This document shows, piece after piece, positions 54,629 to 63,985 of a stretch of 64,000 bases of DNA. The stretch lies in assembly GCF_009870785.1 (NCBI RefSeq), contig NZ_WTWX01000006.1, positions 1 to 64,000 on the forward strand. The letters are read 5' to 3'. The notes beneath the pieces were generated by a model. The model did not search any database, was not told the origin of the DNA, and saw only the letters and a list, made by a program, of their open reading frames with translations. The first letter of the stretch is position 1. Every line of letters starts with the position of its first letter. The stretch is from Paenibacillus sp. An7. GTDB lineage: Bacteria > Bacillota > Bacilli > Paenibacillales > Paenibacillaceae. The position numbers were made by a program, and so were the translations under genes.

Positions 54629-56317
54629 TTAGGCACCTAGGAACATTTTCATGTCATCTTCCACATTAGTAATACCGCCGATCCCGAAGTTCTCTACGAG
54701 TACTTTGACAACGTTAGGGGATAGAAATGCAGGAAGCGTAGGGCCGAGATGAATATTTTTAACGCCAAGATACAGCAGGGCAAGGAGCACGATCACTGCT
54801 TTTTGCTCGTACCAGGCAATGTTGTAGGAAATCGGCAGTTCATTGATATCCTCAAGTTCGAATACTTCCTTCAGTTTCAAAGCGATAACGACCAGGGAGT
54901 AAGAATCATTGCATTGCCCAGCGTCCAGAACCCGCGGAATTCCGCCGATCTCGCCTAGATCCAGCTTATTGTATTTGTATTTGGCACAGCCTGCAGTCAG
55001 GATGACCGTATCTTTCGGAAGCTCGGCTGCAAAGTCGGTGTAATAATTGCGGGATTTCATCCGCCCGTCACAGCCGGCCATGACGAAGAATCGGCGGATT
55101 GCACCTGTTTTCACAGCATCGACAATTTGATCGGCCACGTTCATCACAGCAGCATGAGCGAAGCCGCCAATAATCTCGCCTGTTTCAAGTTCGGTTGGAG
55201 CTGGGCACTGTTTTGCTTGTTTAATCAGCGCAGAGAAATCCTTTGGAGCGCCATCAATTCCTTCTGGAATATGACGGACGCCCGGAAATCCGGTGTTGCC
55301 CGTTGTATAAATGCGATCCTTATAACTATCCTTCGGCGGAACGATACAGTTGGTTGTCATGAGAATCGGTCCGTTAAAGGCTGCAAATTCACTAGTCTGC
55401 TTCCACCAGGCATTTCCGTAATTGCCTACAAAATGCTCATACTTCTTAAACGCTGGATAATAGTGAGCAGGAAGCATTTCACTGTGCGTATACACGTCCA
55501 CGCCGGTTCCTTCCGTCTGCTTCAGCAGCTCTTCTAGATCCTTCAGATCATGACCGCTGATGAGAATGCCGGGCCGGTTTCTAACCCCGATATTCACCTT
55601 CGTTATTTCCGGATTTCCGTACACGGAGGTGTTTGCTTCGTCAAGCATCGCCATTGCGTTTACACCGTATTTACCCGTTTCCATCGTCAAAGCCATGAGA
55701 TCCTGCACTTCAAGGCTGTCGTCAAGCGTAGCTGCAAGCGCACGGCGCATAAATTGGTTGAGTTCCTTGTCATCCTTCTCCAGGTGAAGCGCATGATACG
55801 TATATGCGGCCATCCCCTTCAGTCCGTATGTAATCAATTCGCGCAGCGAGCGGATGTCTTCATTAGGTGTGGAGAGGACACCAACCGTACGTGCTTTTTC
55901 ATCAAAAGCAGCTTCGTTATCCGCTTCCCACACAGCAGCATCCGGGAGACTTGCAGCCCGGTCTGGATATTGTTCATTATAATAGCCTCGCACCTCGCCG
56001 CGGAGCGCAAACGCTTCTCTTATTTTTCCTACAAAAATTTCGCGGTCAAAGTTGGCGTTCGTAATCGTTGCAAACAAGGAGTCCATGATAAACAGCGATA
56101 CGCGCTGTTCAAGTACTTCTGGCAGCCGGACATCTTGAGTGAGATAAGAGATACCTTTCAGCAGATAAATCAGCAAATCCTGCAGGTTCGCCACGTCATG
56201 CGGTTTACCGCATACCCCGATCAGGGTGCAGCCTGTTCCTTTGGATGCTTCTTGGCATTGGAAGCAGAACATGGATGGCTGATGCTGTAAGGTCTGCTCT
56301 GTCACGTTGTTATTCAT
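54629..56317 (-). CDS. hcp: Hybrid cluster protein (hydroxylamine reductase)
   Basis: Hcp reduces hydroxylamine or, more likely in vivo, nitric oxide, and protects cells in low oxygen. The 562-residue protein has the N-terminal cluster motif [23 protein letters not shown] (CxxC-x8-C-x5-C). Hybrid-cluster ligands follow in [13 protein letters not shown] (His), [14 protein letters not shown] (Glu), MTTNCIVPP (Cys), [29 protein letters not shown] (Cys), [11 protein letters not shown] (Cys) and AWYEQKAV (Glu-Lys). The ATG at 56317 has CAGGAGG 8 bp upstream; 21 codons further up are open but unsupported. The promoter has an FNR-like site. Confidence 0.94.
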   Translation of the reverse strand: MNNNVTEQTLQHQPSMFCFQCQEASKGTGCTLIGVCGKPHDVANLQDLLIYLLKGISYLTQDVRLPEVLEQRVSLFIMDSLFATITNANFDREIFVGKIREAFALRGEVRGYYNEQYPDRAASLPDAAVWEADNEAAFDEKARTVGVLSTPNEDIRSLRELITYGLKGMAAYTYHALHLEKDDKELNQFMRRALAATLDDSLEVQDLMALTMETGKYGVNAMAMLDEANTSVYGNPEITKVNIGVRNRPGILISGHDLKDLEELLKQTEGTGVDVYTHSEMLPAHYYPAFKKYEHFVGNYGNAWWKQTSEFAAFNGPILMTTNCIVPPKDSYKDRIYTTGNTGFPGVRHIPEGIDGAPKDFSALIKQAKQCPAPTELETGEIIGGFAHAAVMNVADQIVDAVKTGAIRRFFVMAGCDGRMKSRNYYTDFAAELPKDTVILTAGCAKYKYNKLDLGEIGGIPRVLDAGQCNDSYSLVVIALKLKEVFELEDINELPISYNIAWYEQKAVIVLLALLYLGVKNIHLGPTLPAFLSPNVVKVLVENFGIGGITNVEDDMKMFLGA

Positions 56318-56397
56318 TATCTTTCCTCCTGTTTTCATGTCATTCTTTATCGTTTGATTCAGTATAAGTTTGCCCTTCAATTGGACTGTCAGAAGTC

Positions 56398-56494
56398 AGT
56401 ATACCCCGCCGCCAAGGCGGTATGGGTGATTGGAGTCACTATTTTTAAGGTTGTGATTAAAATCACAACCAGCGTTCGTCTCTTCTTTTAAACT
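56398..56494. promoter_or_regulatory. Divergent promoter region of hcp and the ferredoxin oxidoreductase with two FNR-like boxes
   Basis: Box 1, GTGATTGGAGTCAC (56426-56439), is centred at 56432.5. A minus-strand TATACT (56398-56403) implies an hcp start near 56391, so the box is at -41.5. Box 2 is a 22-bp perfect palindrome (56449-56470) with core TTGTGATTAAAATCACAA, centred at 56459.5. A + strand TAAACT (56489-56494) would place the start near 56501, again -41.5. CCGCCAAGGCGG at about 56409 is an extra palindrome. Confidence 0.65.
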
Positions 56495-56529
56495 GGTATC
56501 ATTGACCCTAGAAGAAATGAGGAGAGAAG

Positions 56530-57552
56530 ATGTCGATTTTACCTCAAAAAAATGAACTGGGATTTTACGAGATCCGTCTTGAATCCATCGGCGGGCTTGG
56601 TGCCAACTTAGCTGGAAAAATGTTGGCCGAAGCCGGAGTGACTGGCTCTGGTCTGAACGGTTCCAATTTTTCTAGTTATGGTTCGGAGAAAAAAGGTTCA
56701 CCGGTAAAGAGTTTCGTAAGATTCTGTGATCCAGACGTGGAAATCCGCGATCACAGTCCCATTGAACAGCCGCATGTAGTTGGCGTATTTCATGAGGCAT
56801 TATATACAACAGTTGATGTAATAAGCGGATTAAGACCGGGCGGAACGGTGCTTGTGAACACAGCGCGAGAACTTTCCGAAGTCGCCGCAGATTTGAATAT
56901 GACGCAAGGTACTCTGGCCGCGATCGATGCGCTGAGAATTTCCGTTGAGGAAAAAACGAAAGTCAATACAGCGATGCTAGGTGCTTTGTTCCGGATTTGC
57001 AGCTTCCTTAACCCGGACGATATGCGGCAGGTGATTCGTAAGACTTTTGAAAAAAAACTGCCACATCTGGTCGAAGCAAATTTACGTACTTTTGATAGAG
57101 GATATAACGAAGTCCAGTTTCTTTCTTTAGAAAACGACGCAGAGCTTATGGACCAAGCGGCTTTTGTAAGACCACAGCCGATCCTCGGATATGAAACGCA
57201 GGAGCGGGGCGGAATACTGAAGGTTACAGCAAACAGCGTACTGAAGGATCTTAGCAGCTCCCGGCAAGGTTATTTGCCAGAATACAAACAGGAGAACTGC
57301 ATTAGCTGTGCCGCCTGCGATACGGTATGTCCGGATTTCTGTATCGTATGGGAACAGAAACCGGATAAACGCGACAACCTGCAGATGTTTATGAAAGGGA
57401 TCGATTATCAGTACTGCAAAGGCTGCCTAAAATGTGTGGAAGCTTGTCCGACGAGCGCTTTGTCCGCCATGTTGGAAGAGCCATATTATGCGCAGCAACA
57501 CCGGGTGCCGCAATCATTTCCCTATCTAACTGCGGAGGGAGTTAAATCATGA
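56530..57552 (+). CDS. 2-oxoacid:ferredoxin oxidoreductase, fused gamma and delta (ferredoxin) subunits
   Basis: The 340-residue chain has a gamma domain (about 12-200; FYEIRLESIGGLGANLAGKMLAEAG and the NFSSYGSEKKGSPVKSF loop). A C-terminal two-cluster ferredoxin (about 270-325) follows, with CISCAACDTVCPDFC and CKGCLKCVEACP binding two 4Fe-4S clusters. With the next gene it makes a complete pyruvate- or 2-oxoacid:ferredoxin oxidoreductase, which decarboxylates the oxoacid to acyl-CoA under low oxygen. GAGGAG lies 8 bp before the ATG, and the stop overlaps the next ATG. Confidence 0.9.
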   Translation: MSILPQKNELGFYEIRLESIGGLGANLAGKMLAEAGVTGSGLNGSNFSSYGSEKKGSPVKSFVRFCDPDVEIRDHSPIEQPHVVGVFHEALYTTVDVISGLRPGGTVLVNTARELSEVAADLNMTQGTLAAIDALRISVEEKTKVNTAMLGALFRICSFLNPDDMRQVIRKTFEKKLPHLVEANLRTFDRGYNEVQFLSLENDAELMDQAAFVRPQPILGYETQERGGILKVTANSVLKDLSSSRQGYLPEYKQENCISCAACDTVCPDFCIVWEQKPDKRDNLQMFMKGIDYQYCKGCLKCVEACPTSALSAMLEEPYYAQQHRVPQSFPYLTAEGVKS

Positions 57553-59846
57553 ACATGCAAATGACAGAAACAACGGGGCAAAAGATGCCGGCCGCTCAAA
57601 CCGCGGTCTTTGAATCAGGCAACGAAATGGCAGCCATGGCTGCTGCCCAGATTAACTATCATATCATGGGTTATTTCCCAATTACGCCGTCTACAGAAAT
57701 CGCTCAATATCTTGATATGATGCGTACGCGCGGCGAACACGATATCAAGCTGATTCCAGCTGATGGTGAACACGGCTCTGCCGGTATTTGCTATGGTGCA
57801 GCTGCTGCCGGAGCACGGGTATTTAACGCCACTAGCGCAAACGGGTTCCTGTATATGATTGAACAGCTTCCCGTGCAGGCAGGTACTCGTTTTCCGATGG
57901 TCATGAATCTGGTAACACGAGCGGTCAGCGGCCCACTGGATATCCGAGGGGATCATTCCGATCTTTATTACGGCCTGAACACCGGCTGGGTAATACTGAC
58001 AGCCCGTTCACCGCAAGCAGTATATGACCTCAATATCATGGCGCTGCGTATTGCTGAACATGAAGACGTACGTCTGCCCGTTATCGTGGCTTATGACGGC
58101 TTTTTCACATCGCATCAGAAACGCCGGGTACAAATATTTACGAACCGGGAAACGGTGCAGAAGTTTGTAGGGGAGCAGGCGCCGGCATTCCCGCATGTGC
58201 TGGACGAGAACAATCCGATCGTCGTTGGGGCTTATATGAACGGCGACGATTTGATCAACAACCACTATCAGCAGTCAAACGCCATGTACCGTGCGGGCGA
58301 GGTATTCAAGGAAGTGGCAGAGGAGTACGCGGCTTTGTCGGGAAGATCCTATTCACCGCTTGATCTGTACCGCATGGAAGATGCGGAGGTCGCTTTATTC
58401 CTGCTCAATTCCGCGGCCGAATCGTCTAAAGACGTCGTAGACCGGCTTCGGGCAAAAGGGATTAAAGCGGGCGTAATCAGCCCGAATATTATTCGTCCGT
58501 TTCCGGCAAAAGAAATCCGCGAAGCGCTGACTGGTGTCAAAGCGCTGCTTGTGGGTGAACGTGCCGATTCTTATGGTGCGAATGGCGCTAATCTGACGCA
58601 TGAGGTCAAATCGGCCTTGCAAGATTTACGCGGACCGCAGCCGATTGTGCTTTCCCGCATATTTGGCCTTGGCGGGAAAGATTATTACGCAGATGATGCC
58701 GAAGCTTTCTTTGCCTTGACGATCGAGGCAATGGAGCTGGGCTATGCAAAGGTTCCGTTTGATTATTACGGTCAAACACCGGGAGATGAGGCGAAAAAAC
58801 TGCAGCCGGTTATTGCACCGATGAACGGAGACAGCTATAAATCCGGTCTGATTACCGTAAAAGTGGATGAGGCAACAAACAAGCTGGCTGTTAGAGTACC
58901 GCCGATGCGGGCACTTGCCGCCAAGCCGAAACGCTTTGCATCGGGTCATGGAGCCTGCCCGGGCTGCGGTATTTTCCCAGCACTGGAGCTCTTTTTCAAA
59001 GGGATCGAAGGTAATGTCGTTACTTTATTCCATACTGGCTGCGCTTATATCACCACAACGGGTTATCCGTATAACTCGCATAAACAGAGTTTCATTCATA
59101 ACTTGTTCCAGAATGGGCCGGCTACTTTATCGGGTACAGTAGAAGCGTTCCTGGAGAAGAAACGCCGGGGAGAAATCGAAGTTCCCGAGGATTTCACATT
59201 TGTCATGGTCACCGGGGACGGCGGTATGGATATTGGTATGGGTTCAGCAATTGGGACGGCGCTCCGGGGCCATAACCTGATTATTCTGGAATATGATAAC
59301 GAAGGTTACATGAATACGGGAGCACAGCTTTCCTATTCCACTCCTTTAGGACATATGACCAGTACGTCTGGCGTTGGCAAACAGCAACAGGGTAAACATT
59401 TCCATCACAAAGATACGGTGCAGATGATGGCAGCGGCGCATATTCCCTATGTATTTACAGGGACAGAAGCATTTCCGCAGGATCTTGTGAAAAAGGCGGC
59501 AAAAGCACAGTGGTACGCCCAAAATGTAGGTACCGTCTACGGTAAGCTGCTAATCACATGTCCGCTAAACTGGAAATCAAGCGATAAGGATGGGGAAAAT
59601 ATTGTTCGTGCGGCCGTGAATTCATGCTTCTTCCCGCTGTATGAAGTGGAGCAGGGAGAAACGAATATTACGTATGATCCTGATGCGAAGAAGAAACGCA
59701 TTCCGCTTGCTGACTGGCTGAAATATATGGGCAAATCAAAACATCTGCTTAAGGATGAAAATAAAGAAATGCTTGCAGAGTTTGAGAGAGAAGTAGAGCG
59801 GCGCTGGTCGATTCTGAAAGCCAAGCACGAGAACCCGCTGCTTTAA
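57549..59846 (+). CDS. 2-oxoacid:ferredoxin oxidoreductase, fused alpha and beta (TPP) subunits
   Basis: The 765-residue chain has an alpha domain (about 15-400; ESGNEMAAMAAAQINYHIMGYFPITPSTEIAQYL and RAVSGPLDIRGDHSDLY) and a beta domain (about 460-720). The beta part has GHGACPGCGIFPAL (Cys ligands of the proximal cluster), HTGCAYITTTGYPYNS, and the TPP motif MVTGDGGMDIGMG to EYDNEGYMNTG. GGAGGG precedes the ATG, which overlaps the gamma-delta stop (ATGA). The substrate, pyruvate or another 2-oxoacid, is not certain from sequence. Confidence 0.9.
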   Translation: MNMQMTETTGQKMPAAQTAVFESGNEMAAMAAAQINYHIMGYFPITPSTEIAQYLDMMRTRGEHDIKLIPADGEHGSAGICYGAAAAGARVFNATSANGFLYMIEQLPVQAGTRFPMVMNLVTRAVSGPLDIRGDHSDLYYGLNTGWVILTARSPQAVYDLNIMALRIAEHEDVRLPVIVAYDGFFTSHQKRRVQIFTNRETVQKFVGEQAPAFPHVLDENNPIVVGAYMNGDDLINNHYQQSNAMYRAGEVFKEVAEEYAALSGRSYSPLDLYRMEDAEVALFLLNSAAESSKDVVDRLRAKGIKAGVISPNIIRPFPAKEIREALTGVKALLVGERADSYGANGANLTHEVKSALQDLRGPQPIVLSRIFGLGGKDYYADDAEAFFALTIEAMELGYAKVPFDYYGQTPGDEAKKLQPVIAPMNGDSYKSGLITVKVDEATNKLAVRVPPMRALAAKPKRFASGHGACPGCGIFPALELFFKGIEGNVVTLFHTGCAYITTTGYPYNSHKQSFIHNLFQNGPATLSGTVEAFLEKKRRGEIEVPEDFTFVMVTGDGGMDIGMGSAIGTALRGHNLIILEYDNEGYMNTGAQLSYSTPLGHMTSTSGVGKQQQGKHFHHKDTVQMMAAAHIPYVFTGTEAFPQDLVKKAAKAQWYAQNVGTVYGKLLITCPLNWKSSDKDGENIVRAAVNSCFFPLYEVEQGETNITYDPDAKKKRIPLADWLKYMGKSKHLLKDENKEMLAEFEREVERRWSILKAKHENPLL

Positions 59847-59998
59847 TGGCGAAAGAACATTCGCAGAAGTACAAACGGTGAGTGGCTAAAAAAGCGCTGG
59901 TTACAGCAGAGGCTAAATCACTGGCAAGGGATAATAGGGTAACTAAGCTAGCTTTATTCCTAATCTGTGTCCTCATTTTCAAAAAATGAGTATGTACT

Positions 59999-60042
59999 AA
60001 AATCGCCTCAAGATGGTTACCTATCTTGAGGCGATTTTTTTT
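59999..60042 (+). terminator. Intrinsic terminator after the oxidoreductase operon
   Basis: AAAATCGCCTCAAGAT (59999) pairs perfectly with ATCTTGAGGCGATTTT (60023), then TTTT. The 150 bp before it hold no gene I can support. Confidence 0.93.
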
Positions 60043-60157
60043 ATAATATAGAAGGAATAACGGAAAAGATAGAGAACGACCGGATGTAGAGAGAGCAGGA
60101 TTTTGAGGGCTTGTGAATTCATGTTAACATCTGAATAGTGAATTAAACAGGAGAGGT

Positions 60158-61804
60158 ATGAAGGCATCTATGAAACCAATTACAGAAGTTGCAGCAAAGC
60201 TAGGGCTGGATATGGATCAGCTTGAACTTTACGGAAAATGGAAAGCAAAGTTATCCGAGGATGTATGGGAATCCATCTCACATCGTCCAGACGGAAAGCT
60301 TATTCTTGTTACCGCGATGAATCCAACGCCAGCAGGAGAGGGCAAGACGCTCACAACGATTGGACTCACACAAGGATTGAATCGGATTGGACGGAAGGCT
60401 GCCGCCGCACTGCGTGAACCATCGCTCGGACCATGCATGGGCATGAAAGGCGGAGCCACAGGCAGCGGTAAAGCACAGATTGTGCCGGCTGAGGACATTA
60501 ATCTCCACTTTACGGGCGATATCCATGCGATTACAGCAGCACATAATTTGCTCGCAGCACTCATCGATAACCACATTTTCCAAGGAAATGATCTGCGTCT
60601 TGACCCAGCTCGTATTGTCTGGAAACGGGCGCTTGATATGAATGATCGGCCGCTGCGTCAGATCGTCATTGGTATCGGCGATAACAACGGCACCGTGCGC
60701 GAAGATGGCTTCCTTATTTCGACGGCTTCGGAAGTAATGGCGGTGCTATGTTTAGCTGAAGATATGGATGATTTAAGAGAGCGGCTGAGCAGGATCGTGG
60801 TGGCATACGACATGGACAAGCGGCCAGTGACGGCGGGTGAGCTTCGGGCTGTAGACGCGATGTGTGCCCTGCTTAAAGATGCAATCCATCCGAACCTGGT
60901 ACAGACGATTGAAGGTGACCCGGTGTTCGTCCACGGCGGGCCGTTTGCGAACATCGCCCACGGATGCAGCAGCATACGGGCCACCCGTCATGCTCTTAAG
61001 CTGGCGGATTACGTTGTGACAGAAGCAGGATTCGGTGCAGATCTCGGCGCGGAGAAATTCATGGACATTAAGTGCCGTAAGGGGAATCTGCATCCTTCGG
61101 CTGCGGTTATTGTCGCGACTGTACGTGCGTTAAAATACAATGGCGGTGTACCGAAGCAGGAACTTCTGGCGGAGAATGCGGAAGCGATACATACTGGTTT
61201 CAGTAACTTACGCCGGCATGTGGAGAACATGCGTACCTTCGGTGTACCGGTAATCGTTGCGATTAACCGCTTTGCGACAGATAGAGAGGCAGAGCTGGCG
61301 CAGGTTGCAGAGCTCTGTGCAGGGCTTGGTGTAAAGGCCGTTATCTCAGATGCCTGGGAACATGGCGGCGAAGGCTGCCGCGAGTTGGCGCAGGAAGTGG
61401 CGGAGCTTGCTGATGGGTCTGCAGGAGAAACGTTCCAGCTGCTTTATCCTAATGACATGCCGATTACGGAGAAGATTGAGACAATTGTTACGCGAATTTA
61501 CCGCGGAGCTGGAGTCAAATATCGCCCGGCTGCGAGGCGAGCACTAGAGGAACTGGAGCGGCTTGGTGTGCGAGACCTTCCTGTCTGCATGGCGAAGACA
61601 CCATACTCTTTTACAGATCGACCTGCTGTACTCGGGGCGCCGGAAGATTTTACAATTGAAGTTCAGGATATCCGCTGGTCTGCTGGTGCAGGGTTTGTTG
61701 TCGTCCTGACCGGGAAAGTAGTTACGATGCCAGGGCTGCCTGTAGAGCCAGCGGCATGGCGCATAAGACTTGATGAGGCTGGGCATATCGAAGGCCTGTT
61801 CTAA
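60158..61804 (+). CDS. fhs: Formate-tetrahydrofolate ligase
   Basis: Fhs makes 10-formyl-THF from formate, THF and ATP, the cofactor for PurN and PurH in this same window. The 548-residue protein has the ATP loop TAMNPTPAGEGKTLTTIGL, LREPSLGPCMGMKGGATGSG, LHFTGDIHAITAAHNLL and VTEAGFGADLGAEKFMDIKCR, all conserved. AGGAGAGG lies 3-7 bp before the ATG at 60158; a second ATG four codons on is also possible. Formate released by a pyruvate formate-lyase would feed it, but none is encoded here. It stands alone; no PurR box was found. Confidence 0.94.
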   Translation: MKASMKPITEVAAKLGLDMDQLELYGKWKAKLSEDVWESISHRPDGKLILVTAMNPTPAGEGKTLTTIGLTQGLNRIGRKAAAALREPSLGPCMGMKGGATGSGKAQIVPAEDINLHFTGDIHAITAAHNLLAALIDNHIFQGNDLRLDPARIVWKRALDMNDRPLRQIVIGIGDNNGTVREDGFLISTASEVMAVLCLAEDMDDLRERLSRIVVAYDMDKRPVTAGELRAVDAMCALLKDAIHPNLVQTIEGDPVFVHGGPFANIAHGCSSIRATRHALKLADYVVTEAGFGADLGAEKFMDIKCRKGNLHPSAAVIVATVRALKYNGGVPKQELLAENAEAIHTGFSNLRRHVENMRTFGVPVIVAINRFATDREAELAQVAELCAGLGVKAVISDAWEHGGEGCRELAQEVAELADGSAGETFQLLYPNDMPITEKIETIVTRIYRGAGVKYRPAARRALEELERLGVRDLPVCMAKTPYSFTDRPAVLGAPEDFTIEVQDIRWSAGAGFVVVLTGKVVTMPGLPVEPAAWRIRLDEAGHIEGLF

Positions 61805-61992
61805 TATGCGGCGTTAGACAGCTGTCCTTCGTAAAGTGATGATTATAAACAAACGATCCTGTAAGATGTGCTAAAATATCTAGGCAAAGCCTTTCTAGCG
61901 AATGCTCTTTCTTTTCGTATATACTGGAATCAATTTCATAACTCATTAAAACGATAAAACCAATTAAGTTCTTAGGAGATGTATGACGAACC

Positions 61993-63159
61993 ATGAACAA
62001 GAAAGAAGTCGCGCACATACGCAAGCAGTTTAAGATGGATCATGATTTACTGAATATTTACGATATTCTTAACGTGTACATTATGAAGGAAACAAACGAA
62101 GTATATCACTGGGAGCGGAATCCTTTTGAATTAGTGGAGCGTGAGAAACAGGAGCTGCACATGGGCAATTTTAAAAAACTGCTCACTGGTGAATTAGATC
62201 AGAAATTATTCGAACTTAAGTTTCAAGAAGAAGCAGAAGAACCGGCGCAGGTGCTGTTGCACCAAGCTTTAGTAACAGGTGATCCCGAAGAATGGCAGGA
62301 CCTTATGCTCCTGCTCGTAGATAAAATGTTGGTGGATGCCAAATATGAACGGGATACCGTAATTACGTTCGTGCGTGGACAGTATTACTTGCCGACCAAA
62401 GCCAGAAATGAAGAGGCTGAGGAAAGTGGGAAGGATGAAGTGTTTGCACATCCATTTATTCTATGCAGCGTGAATTCCACGGAGAAGCAGAAGAAGACTC
62501 TCTTATTTGACTATGTAGAGAGAGAATATAAGTACAATGTGAATGTAGATCCGATTATCAAGCTCAGTTCGCCGGAGCAAGGGTTCTTTTACCCAAGTGT
62601 GACGGACAACTACTCTGATGTGAACCGGATTCTATATTGTACGGGGAAATCAAACTTTCCTGATCCACATTTCATCGAACAGGTCTTAACTGCCGAAAGG
62701 TCTGTGACGGCGCTGGAAGAGAGAGCAATCTTCGAAGATATCGTGAAGGAAGTGGCGGGTGAAGAACTGGATGCTTCTACCATCGCACAGGTGTACGAGG
62801 AGATTCAGTATGTGATTGAAACGAACGAGGAGGAGGAAGAACCTCCGAAGCTGGATTATAAAGATTTAGAACGTGTCCTGACGGTAAGTGGAGTAGAGAA
62901 CGTGACGCCCGAGAAAGTGGAACGGGCTTTTGAAACGATTATTGATGATAGGAACTATGAGCTGAAAGCAAGCAGCGTCATGCCGAAATATACTACAAAA
63001 TCGATTAAAATCGATACCAAGGTAGCCACGATTTCAGTCAGCCCGCAGGATTTAAAGTATGTGAAACAGGTGAATTTTCAAGGGAAACGATGTATCATGA
63101 TTGAGGTCGATGAAGATGTTGTAATTGAAGGTTTTACGCTTAGTACGGAGACGTTATAG
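61993..63159 (+). CDS. DUF4317 family protein
   Basis: The 388-residue soluble protein starts MNKKEVAHIRKQFKMDHDLLNIYDILNVYIMKETNEVYHWERNPFE and has MLLLVDKMLVDAKYERDTVITFVRGQYYLPTKA and GFFYPSVTDNYSDVNRILYCTGKSNFPDPHFIEQVL. These match DUF4317, widespread in Firmicutes and of unknown function. The C-terminal third is acidic and ends in a strand-rich domain (KIDTKVATISVSPQDLKYVKQVNFQGKRCIMIEV). Start ATG 61993 has a weak upstream site (GGAGATG at 61975). Confidence 0.85.
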   Translation: MNKKEVAHIRKQFKMDHDLLNIYDILNVYIMKETNEVYHWERNPFELVEREKQELHMGNFKKLLTGELDQKLFELKFQEEAEEPAQVLLHQALVTGDPEEWQDLMLLLVDKMLVDAKYERDTVITFVRGQYYLPTKARNEEAEESGKDEVFAHPFILCSVNSTEKQKKTLLFDYVEREYKYNVNVDPIIKLSSPEQGFFYPSVTDNYSDVNRILYCTGKSNFPDPHFIEQVLTAERSVTALEERAIFEDIVKEVAGEELDASTIAQVYEEIQYVIETNEEEEEPPKLDYKDLERVLTVSGVENVTPEKVERAFETIIDDRNYELKASSVMPKYTTKSIKIDTKVATISVSPQDLKYVKQVNFQGKRCIMIEVDEDVVIEGFTLSTETL

Positions 63160-63239
63160 AATCAGGTTCACAGTATTTGATTTTAGATTAACGGCATGAG
63201 TAATTCCAAGTTATGCTTTAAATAAATTTTTGAAAAATA

Positions 63240-63280
63240 ACGGAGCTCCCTCACGAGGTTGCTTCGTTTTTTCGTCTATA
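63240..63280 (+). terminator. Weak terminator-like hairpin after DUF4317
   Basis: ACGGAGC pairs with GCTTCGT (one G-U), followed by TTTTTTCG. Confidence 0.5.
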
Positions 63281-63308
63281 TCGGAAGGAAATATTAAGGA
63301 GGAAGATT

Positions 63309-63320
63309 ATGTTAGAATAA
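63309..63320 (+). CDS. Three-codon minicistron MLE with a perfect ribosome site
   Basis: AAGGAGG (63296) is 6 bp before ATG TTA GAA TAA. The real downstream gene has its own site 30 bp later. This may be a leader or a decayed start. Confidence 0.25.
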   Translation: MLE

Positions 63321-63354
63321 GATCAACAAATTGCAATTATTGGAGGTAATCTTC

Positions 63355-63870
63355 TTGATCATTCAATTAGGTAAATTCGAAGTGAATTCTGGGCAACTGG
63401 TTGTCGCTGACCCTTGTTATGAACTAGATACCAATACCGTTATCATGGGTGTGTTAGAGCTTGCTGCGAATGGTCCTTGGATCGCGGAAGTAGAGAAGGT
63501 AGAAATTCCAGATTGGGGTGAAGCTAACGCTAAATTGACGGCTTATCATGAGTCGGTTGCCGAACAGGGAGCATTCCTAGAGTGGATTAAGTGTCCATTC
63601 GTGGTTGGAGTGGTTAGTGGACAGGCTGGGATTTTTGATAGTAACCATTACCGAATTCCTGATGAGGCTAATCACAGCGGTAATAATGATTCGGACAGCG
63701 AATGGTATTTAGCCTGTTGTGATATCACCGACAATGGGGAAGAAGCGGGTGTCCTGACGGGTGGCGTTGTATCTCGTACCGGTATGGGTGATGGTGCTTA
63801 CGGTGTGTATATGGCAGTGAATGGGCAGAGTCAGGTAGTTGGTGTGAAGATTGTATTTATTAAGAATTAA
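63355..63870 (+). CDS. Unknown protein with a VVADPCY motif, 171 aa
   Basis: The product starts (M)IIQLGKFEVNSGQLVVADPCYELDTNTV and is beta-rich. A central cysteine pair (YLACCDITDNGEEAG) precedes a Gly-rich end (RTGMGDGAYGVYMAVNGQSQVVG). Similar SGxLxVxDPCY starts occur in several uncharacterised Bacillales proteins; the function is unknown. The TTG at 63355 is chosen because TTGGAGG lies 8 bp upstream; the ORF start at 63331 has none. Confidence 0.7.
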   Translation: MIIQLGKFEVNSGQLVVADPCYELDTNTVIMGVLELAANGPWIAEVEKVEIPDWGEANAKLTAYHESVAEQGAFLEWIKCPFVVGVVSGQAGIFDSNHYRIPDEANHSGNNDSDSEWYLACCDITDNGEEAGVLTGGVVSRTGMGDGAYGVYMAVNGQSQVVGVKIVFIKN

Positions 63871-63985
63871 CTCTGTACTAACGAATCACATTCCTAGAAA
63901 AGAAATTAACTGATGGTCGGGGAGTAAGACTAAATAAAGACGGAACATTTAAGGGGTTTATTGACCAATAGAGGGAGTGGTTCGT

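Noticed and set aside
55550-56290. 246-codon + strand frame
   Set aside because: Antisense to hcp, which carries all cluster motifs.
59749-59982. 77-codon minus strand frame
   Set aside because: Overlaps the 3' end of the oxidoreductase gene and lacks a ribosome site.
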